A stretch of 56,949 bases of DNA from DASRDU01 sp035560235. Lineage in GTDB: Bacteria; Acidobacteriota; Blastocatellia; RBC074. Location: positions 1 to 56,949 of the forward strand of contig DATMAG010000010.1 of NCBI GenBank assembly GCA_035560235.1. The letters are read 5' to 3'. Shown here in pieces: positions 52,271 to 56,949 of the stretch. Each line of letters begins with the position of its first letter. Positions within the stretch are counted from its first letter, which is position 1. The position numbers and the translations under genes were made by a program. Below the pieces are notes generated by a model, which did no database searches, was not told the DNA's origin, and worked only from the letters and a program-made list of their open reading frames with translations.

Positions 52271-55109
52271 TTCGTCTGTTTGAAAAGATAAAGCCGAGCA
52301 GCAGTGCAACGGCTCCGATCACGGTTCCGATCACTCCGTTGCGAAAGCTGCGCGGGCGATAGATGAATTCGATGCGATGTGCTCCGGCAGGGACCACGAT
52401 TCCGCGCAGCGCGTAATCTGTCCGGTGAATTGTCGTTTCAGCGCTGTCAATCAGCGCCTGCCAGCCTGGGGCGAAGATTTCGCTCAGCACCAGAAAGCCC
52501 TGCCCTTCATTGCGCGTCGTCAGTTCGATCCGGTTCGGCTCATAACGCGTGACTTTTACTTTCGCTCCGGCTGCGGTCACGACGGGCAGCGGCTGTCTGA
52601 AATTCTCAGCTTCGACGAGGGCCGACTGACGCGGATCAAAAGGTTGTCCGTCGCGCAGTCTGCCTGAGCTGATGATGCGCAGCACTTCTGTTTCAGGTTC
52701 GGCAATCACTCTGTCAGCAAACCACGCGCGCGGCAGCGCCCTGAGATTCTGATAAATCTGAACCTCGCTGAACGTGGCGAGCTTCTGCCACTGCTCAGGC
52801 TGAAGCGGCAGATCATCGAGCGGCGTGACAGCCCCGCTCTGCGCATCAGTCAGCGAGGCGCGCACTATCTGAAGTTGCGCGTCAGGGCGCAGATACTCAA
52901 ATTCGATGCGCTCAATTTCGGCGCGGTCAAACGTAGTGCGCGAGAGATAAGTGTGTGACTGAAAGCCGCCGTCAGCCGTCTGCACGTCGGTGCTTTCGGC
53001 CACCTGAGCGCGGCGATGGCGAATGACCTTACGCACGTCGGGGCGCTCCCAGGCCCATTCTGAAGTGTCGCGCCCGGCCTGCAATTCGCGTTCAATGATG
53101 CCTCTGTCTCTGGTGTGCAATCTGATACGCACGACCGGCGACTGATCGGGCACCTGCACCGAATCTGACAGCAATGAAATGATGGCGAGTTCAGTTGCAG
53201 GCACGCTGTCAACTTCAGTCTGAAAACTTCGCCCCGGCGCGAGCATCAGGTGCAGCGGCGTTTTCGCAAAGCTGACGCCAGCGATTTTTACGGCATCCGA
53301 TGCTGACAGGGTGCGATGTTTTTCAAGCAGCAGATATCTGACGTTGAGCAGATTGAGCGCCTGCGACTGCGGCCCGAACGTCTGCGGGTTCCAGATGATG
53401 CCCTGCGCGTCCTGATCGCCGAGCAGTTGCGACACTCGCAGCGGCCTGAACAGATCGTACCCGTTCACGCTCTGCAGCCCGCGCGGAATCAGACTGTTCG
53501 AGACATTCAGCAGATCGTGCTGAGCGGGATACTTCTTCGGCTCGTAACCATAATCGTACGGCAGCGCGCTCTGACTGACGAGGCGAAACGACGAGAGATC
53601 AGTTTCGCGCGCCTTGATGAAGGCGACTGTCGCCGAGTCCGCAAGCCTTTCATTCACGCGATAAGGCACCGAACGCCACGTAAAGAACCAGCCGAACGTT
53701 GCCAGATCCGCAAGCAGCAGGACAACCAGCAGCACGGCTGACGCTGATCCGGGCCTGCTGGCGTAAAACCACACTGCCGCTGCGCTGAACGCAAAAGTGA
53801 TGATCGGAATGAAGCATTCAGCATCAGCGAGCGATCCGCCTTTGCCGAACAGATAAAGGGCAGCCGTCACGAGCACCAGCAGAAAAACAATGGCCGCGCT
53901 TCCCTTCACCAGTTCAAGTGCGGCATTCCATTTCGCGGCCCGCAGGCTGCTCACGCCGAACCCCGAGAGCATCGCGGCGGCAAAGGTGAATTCAAGCCAG
54001 TGGCGATACGATCCGCGAAAGAGGTTGTACACCGGCACGTGATAAAGCACGCGGTTGAGGCCGAACGGCAGATAACCGCCAAAGGCCAGCGCGAGCGCGA
54101 CAATTGCCGTCACAGTCCAGAACCAGAGCTGACGGTCACGCTTTCGGCTGAGCCACGCCGTCACGATCAGCATCAGACCGAGCAGTCCGACATAACCGCA
54201 CGGAATGATCTCGTTCCATTCGCCCCGGTACGGCAGGCTGTAGGGCCTGAGAGACGCGCCGCCGAAAAAGTATGGAAAGATGAGCGCGACGAGATGCCTT
54301 GGCGGCAGCGAATATCCGGCGAAGTATTCATAAGTCAGCCCTGCCCGTTCGCCCTGCCCGAGCAGTTCGGCTTCGGGCAGGAGTTGTGCGAGCGAAAGCA
54401 GCAGCCCGATGGCCGACATCGCCGCGCCAGCCGCAATGAAGCGCCAGCGCTTCTGCCGCTGCTCACGCGCACAGAGTGAAAAGAGCGCATACGCCGCGCC
54501 GAGCATTGCGGTGTAAAGCGTCATCTGCGGATCACCGGCAAAAAGCTGCAGCGCGACAAAGACCGCGCCGAGCGCAATCCAGCGCCACTCTGCCTTGAAA
54601 AAAAGCTGCTCAATCGCGAGCAGAATCCAGGGCAGCCAGACGACCGCCGTCAATCTGTGAATGTGGTCGAGATGCGCAATCGAAAATCCGCTGAAGGCGA
54701 AGACGATGCCGGAGACGAGCGCGGGCAGTCGCTCCATTCCAAGTCTGCGCGCAAAAAGATATGTGCCGATGAGCGACAGGTGAATGGTCGTAATCATCAG
54801 CGCGTTGAGCGCAACGGCGGGCGAGAAGACAGCAAACAGCCAGTTGGGCGGATAGATCGCGCCGGTATAGACATTGGCGAGCAGCGGCATCCCGCCAAAG
54901 ATGTATGGATTCCAGAGCGGCAACTGTCCGTGCGCAATCATCCGCCCGAGCAGCACGCGCACGCCCAGATTTGAAATCCAGACATCACCTGGAGCGAGCG
55001 AGACGCGACCAGCAACGGCTGGCAGAAACCAGACCAGCGGCAGCAGAATCAGCGCAGCGACGGCAAACAGTCTCGCGCGGCGGGATGAATCAGTCGGGGC
55101 AGCGGTCAT
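52248..55109 (-). CDS. YfhO-family multi-pass membrane protein, paralogue 3
   Basis: A 953-residue protein with TM1 LILLPLVWFLPAVAG, LPLWNPYIFGGMPLLA, about eleven helices, PVYNLFRGSYRHWLEFTFA and the C-terminal GFLVLSEIFAPGWQALID and VPAGAHRIEFIYRPR motifs. All three paralogues share the GLQSVNGYD loop near residue 540. It follows the mutase-like flavoprotein gene by 90 bp on the same strand. The last residues (RRKIAEHAE) are encoded by the palindrome arm. Confidence 0.88.
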   Translation of the reverse strand: MTAAPTDSSRRARLFAVAALILLPLVWFLPAVAGRVSLAPGDVWISNLGVRVLLGRMIAHGQLPLWNPYIFGGMPLLANVYTGAIYPPNWLFAVFSPAVALNALMITTIHLSLIGTYLFARRLGMERLPALVSGIVFAFSGFSIAHLDHIHRLTAVVWLPWILLAIEQLFFKAEWRWIALGAVFVALQLFAGDPQMTLYTAMLGAAYALFSLCAREQRQKRWRFIAAGAAMSAIGLLLSLAQLLPEAELLGQGERAGLTYEYFAGYSLPPRHLVALIFPYFFGGASLRPYSLPYRGEWNEIIPCGYVGLLGLMLIVTAWLSRKRDRQLWFWTVTAIVALALAFGGYLPFGLNRVLYHVPVYNLFRGSYRHWLEFTFAAAMLSGFGVSSLRAAKWNAALELVKGSAAIVFLLVLVTAALYLFGKGGSLADAECFIPIITFAFSAAAVWFYASRPGSASAVLLVVLLLADLATFGWFFTWRSVPYRVNERLADSATVAFIKARETDLSSFRLVSQSALPYDYGYEPKKYPAQHDLLNVSNSLIPRGLQSVNGYDLFRPLRVSQLLGDQDAQGIIWNPQTFGPQSQALNLLNVRYLLLEKHRTLSASDAVKIAGVSFAKTPLHLMLAPGRSFQTEVDSVPATELAIISLLSDSVQVPDQSPVVRIRLHTRDRGIIERELQAGRDTSEWAWERPDVRKVIRHRRAQVAESTDVQTADGGFQSHTYLSRTTFDRAEIERIEFEYLRPDAQLQIVRASLTDAQSGAVTPLDDLPLQPEQWQKLATFSEVQIYQNLRALPRAWFADRVIAEPETEVLRIISSGRLRDGQPFDPRQSALVEAENFRQPLPVVTAAGAKVKVTRYEPNRIELTTRNEGQGFLVLSEIFAPGWQALIDSAETTIHRTDYALRGIVVPAGAHRIEFIYRPRSFRNGVIGTVIGAVALLLGFIFSNRRKIAEHAE

Positions 55110-55160
55110 TACAGGTCAGGAGATTGACTCGAAGCGCGAAAGACGTTGCGCCTGAGAGTT

Positions 55161-55181
55161 CGGCAATCTGTCAGATTGCCG
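55161..55181. other. CGGCAATCT hairpin between mutase-like and YfhO genes
   Basis: A perfect 9-bp stem CGGCAATCT/AGATTGCCG with a 3-nt loop in the 90-bp intergenic space. No T-run on the minus strand, so it is a pausing or processing site at most. Confidence 0.45.
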
Positions 55182-55199
55182 GACAGCAGAAAACCGGAC

Positions 55200-56702
55200 T
55201 CAGGCCGATCTGCTCAGGCGGGCCGGAACAAGGCGCTCGCCGGTCAGTTCAGCCTGTTCACCGGCGGTTCCGGCTTCGTGATACTCGGCGTCTTCGTTGA
55301 CGCGCCAGACATCGTAAAGCTGCTGGTCAGCCAGGATGTTTTCGACCGTCAGCATCGCGGTCATCATCGCGTGATCCTGGTTGTTGTACTTGTGCATGCC
55401 ATTGCGCCCGACCAGATGCAATCGGGGAAAGTCGCGTTCGAGTTCCGCGCGAATGACGGCGACATTGCGGGCGTAATCGTCATCGTAAACCGGATAGGCC
55501 TTCGGGCTGCGCACCACGCAGCCATCAAGCACGTCCGACTTCGCCGCCAGGCCAAGCTGCTCAAGCTCAGCCGCAGCCAGGGCGATCAGATCTGCATCCG
55601 CGCTCGTCCACAGCCCGTCGCCTTCAAAGCAGAAATACTCCAGGCCGTAACAGCAGAGCGCCGGGTCAGGAACCATCTCCGGCGACCACGACTTGAAATT
55701 CTGAATGCGCCCGACCCTCACGCCCGGATCGTGAATATAGATCCAGTTGTCAGTGAACAGATGGCGATCCTTCAGCATCAGCGCGACGACCAGAAAATCA
55801 CGATACCGCAGCGCCTCAGCCGCGCGGCGGGCCTGCTCGCTCAAGCCTGGCTTCAGCCCGCCGATCAGTTCACGCAGCGGCGCGGATGAGATCACGTGTT
55901 CAGCCGTCACGGTTTCGCACCGACCCTGACTGTCCTCTGAGGTGACGCGATAAAGACAAGCTGCGCGGTCGTATTCGAGGCCGATGACTTTGTGCCCCAT
56001 CAGCACTTCGCCGTTCATCTGCCCGATCAGCCGCGCCGCCGCTTCCCACATCATCCCCGGCCCGCGGCGCGGGTAGCGGAACGAATCAATCAGCGTCTTG
56101 ATGACCTGATCGCCGCTGCCCCGGTTGCTGCGCAGACCGAGCGCCTGAATGATCGCTTTGCCAAGCGAAAGCCCCCTGATGCGCTGCGCCGCCCAGTCGG
56201 CTGAAATCTCGCGGCAGTCCATCCCCCAGACCTTTTCAGTGTAGGTCTTGAAGAAGATGCTGAAGAGCCGCCGCCCAAACTGATTGGAAACCCAGTCCTC
56301 AAAATTGCGCGGATCGCTGACCGGAAAAAGTCGCGCCCACAGATAGGACGCCACGCACCGGGCCGATTCGATGAAGCCGAGCTTGATGAGCGCATCAGCG
56401 GCTCTGAGCGGATAGGAGAAAAATTTGCCGCGATAGTAGATGCGCGACGAACGCGGGCGTTCGAGCAGGTCGTGCGGCAGCAGTTCAGACCACAGTTCCT
56501 CGACGGCTTTCGACTTTGAAAAGAAGCGATGCCCGCCGATGTCGAAATGAAAGCCCTTGTAACTGACTGTACGCGAGATGCCGCCGACATAATGCGGATC
56601 GGCTTCGAGCACCTGGACCGCGACGCCCTTTTTGGCCAGCAGATAACCAGCCGTCAGACCAGCCGGGCCGCCACCGATGATTACCACCTTCTTGTTCATC
56701 AA
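55200..56702 (-). CDS. FAD-dependent oxidoreductase, UDP-galactopyranose-mutase-like
   Basis: A 500-residue flavoprotein. The dinucleotide-binding motif VVIIGGGPAGLTAGYLLAKK lies at residues 5-24, followed by YVGGISRTVSYKGFHFDIGG and HRFFSKSKAVEELW, a pattern shared by UDP-galactopyranose mutases and protoporphyrinogen-oxidase-like proteins. The C-terminal VGRNGMHKYNNQDHAM with a late MLTVENIL completes the FAD site. Next to membrane glycosyltransferase-like genes, sugar-nucleotide or sugar-lipid conversion is the most likely role, but other amine- or alcohol-oxidation roles remain possible. MNKK one codon inside the annotated start is an alternative start. Confidence 0.85.
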   Translation of the reverse strand: MMNKKVVIIGGGPAGLTAGYLLAKKGVAVQVLEADPHYVGGISRTVSYKGFHFDIGGHRFFSKSKAVEELWSELLPHDLLERPRSSRIYYRGKFFSYPLRAADALIKLGFIESARCVASYLWARLFPVSDPRNFEDWVSNQFGRRLFSIFFKTYTEKVWGMDCREISADWAAQRIRGLSLGKAIIQALGLRSNRGSGDQVIKTLIDSFRYPRRGPGMMWEAAARLIGQMNGEVLMGHKVIGLEYDRAACLYRVTSEDSQGRCETVTAEHVISSAPLRELIGGLKPGLSEQARRAAEALRYRDFLVVALMLKDRHLFTDNWIYIHDPGVRVGRIQNFKSWSPEMVPDPALCCYGLEYFCFEGDGLWTSADADLIALAAAELEQLGLAAKSDVLDGCVVRSPKAYPVYDDDYARNVAVIRAELERDFPRLHLVGRNGMHKYNNQDHAMMTAMLTVENILADQQLYDVWRVNEDAEYHEAGTAGEQAELTGERLVPARLSRSA

Positions 56703-56949
56703 TCGTTCGGTTACTGAAGCAGGCCGACAGGTTCGGACGGGACAGGAAAGTTTGCACGAGCTGCGGCCTCAGTTCGTGTTGCAGGATTCGGTCTCTTTTC
56801 GAGCCAGCCCTTTTATAGCCGAGACACAGGCGTAACACAACCAGCCGCATCCCTGGGAGCGCCCACCTGGGAGCGCGAGCGTCCCGCTCGCGTGGCTTTC
56901 GTGAACGGCGCGGTGAAATTCATCAGTTCTTCAGCGCAATTCAGGCGAG
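56703..56949. repeat. Upstream region with CGCGAGCG hairpin repeat
   Basis: The first 100 bp should hold the promoter of the flavoprotein gene. Further out, CTGGGAGCGC-type words repeat at 56854 and 56868, and a perfect 8-bp stem CGCGAGCG/CGCTCGCG with a 3-nt loop lies at 56874-56892, an interspersed-repeat type. No gene is supported up to the window edge. Confidence 0.5.

Noticed and set aside
52169..52309. N-terminal extension of YfhO paralogue 2
   Set aside because: The Arg/Asn-rich leader is a translation of the perfect palindrome and would precede the first membrane helix without a function.

Overview
The window reads as chromosomal DNA of a GC-rich Gram-negative bacterium, most likely an acidobacterium (class Blastocatellia or a relative). 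This placement is inference. It rests on an Oar-like TonB-dependent receptor with an N-terminal carboxypeptidase-regulatory domain, two methyltransferases whose C-termini resemble the Solibacter-type TIGR03437 domain, a TPR-CHAT/subtilase operon, and intergenic DNA full of long hairpins. No rRNA, tRNA or CRISPR array was seen.

Layout. 1-1.3 kb: an IS110-family transposase. 1.8-5.2 kb: a leaderless subtilase and an alpha/beta hydrolase. 5.5-9.1 kb: a decaheme cytochrome (MtrA/DmsE type) and an MtrB/PioB-type outer-membrane barrel, an apparent extracellular electron conduit, preceded by a good sigma-54 promoter match and followed by a strong terminator. 9.3-14.5 kb: a pseudouridine synthase, a sterol-desaturase-family enzyme, a small secreted protein and a TonB receptor.

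14.8-26.2 kb (minus strand) is glycan cluster A: COG4671-like glycosyltransferase, GT4, heparinase-like lyase, two APH-fold phosphotransferases, a second MurG-like glycosyltransferase, a NodB-like deacetylase and an ABC exporter. 41.4-49.3 kb (plus strand) is cluster B, a paralogous copy in the same gene order lacking the lyase and one phosphotransferase. Three YfhO-family membrane proteins (38.4, 49.2 and 52.2 kb) and a UDP-galactopyranose-mutase-like flavoprotein (55.2 kb) surround cluster B. Together they suggest a pathway that builds, phosphorylates, trims and exports a glycan or glycolipid.

28.3-33.9 kb is a compact regulatory/protease operon: sigma factor, zinc-finger anti-sigma-like protein, TPR-CHAT protease and secreted subtilase. 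It is divergent from an orphan peptide-binding lipoprotein and closed by a strong terminator. 34.0-38.4 kb holds an RluA-type pseudouridine synthase, two divergent methyltransferases with extra C-terminal beta domains, and a small membrane protein.

The most unusual feature is a set of about ten long intergenic palindromes whose arms are built of short degenerate tandem words of about 7-11 nt. They include perfect arms of 43, 37 and 32 bp. Several words are shared between loci, and the palindromes often supply the stop codon or tail of the adjacent gene.
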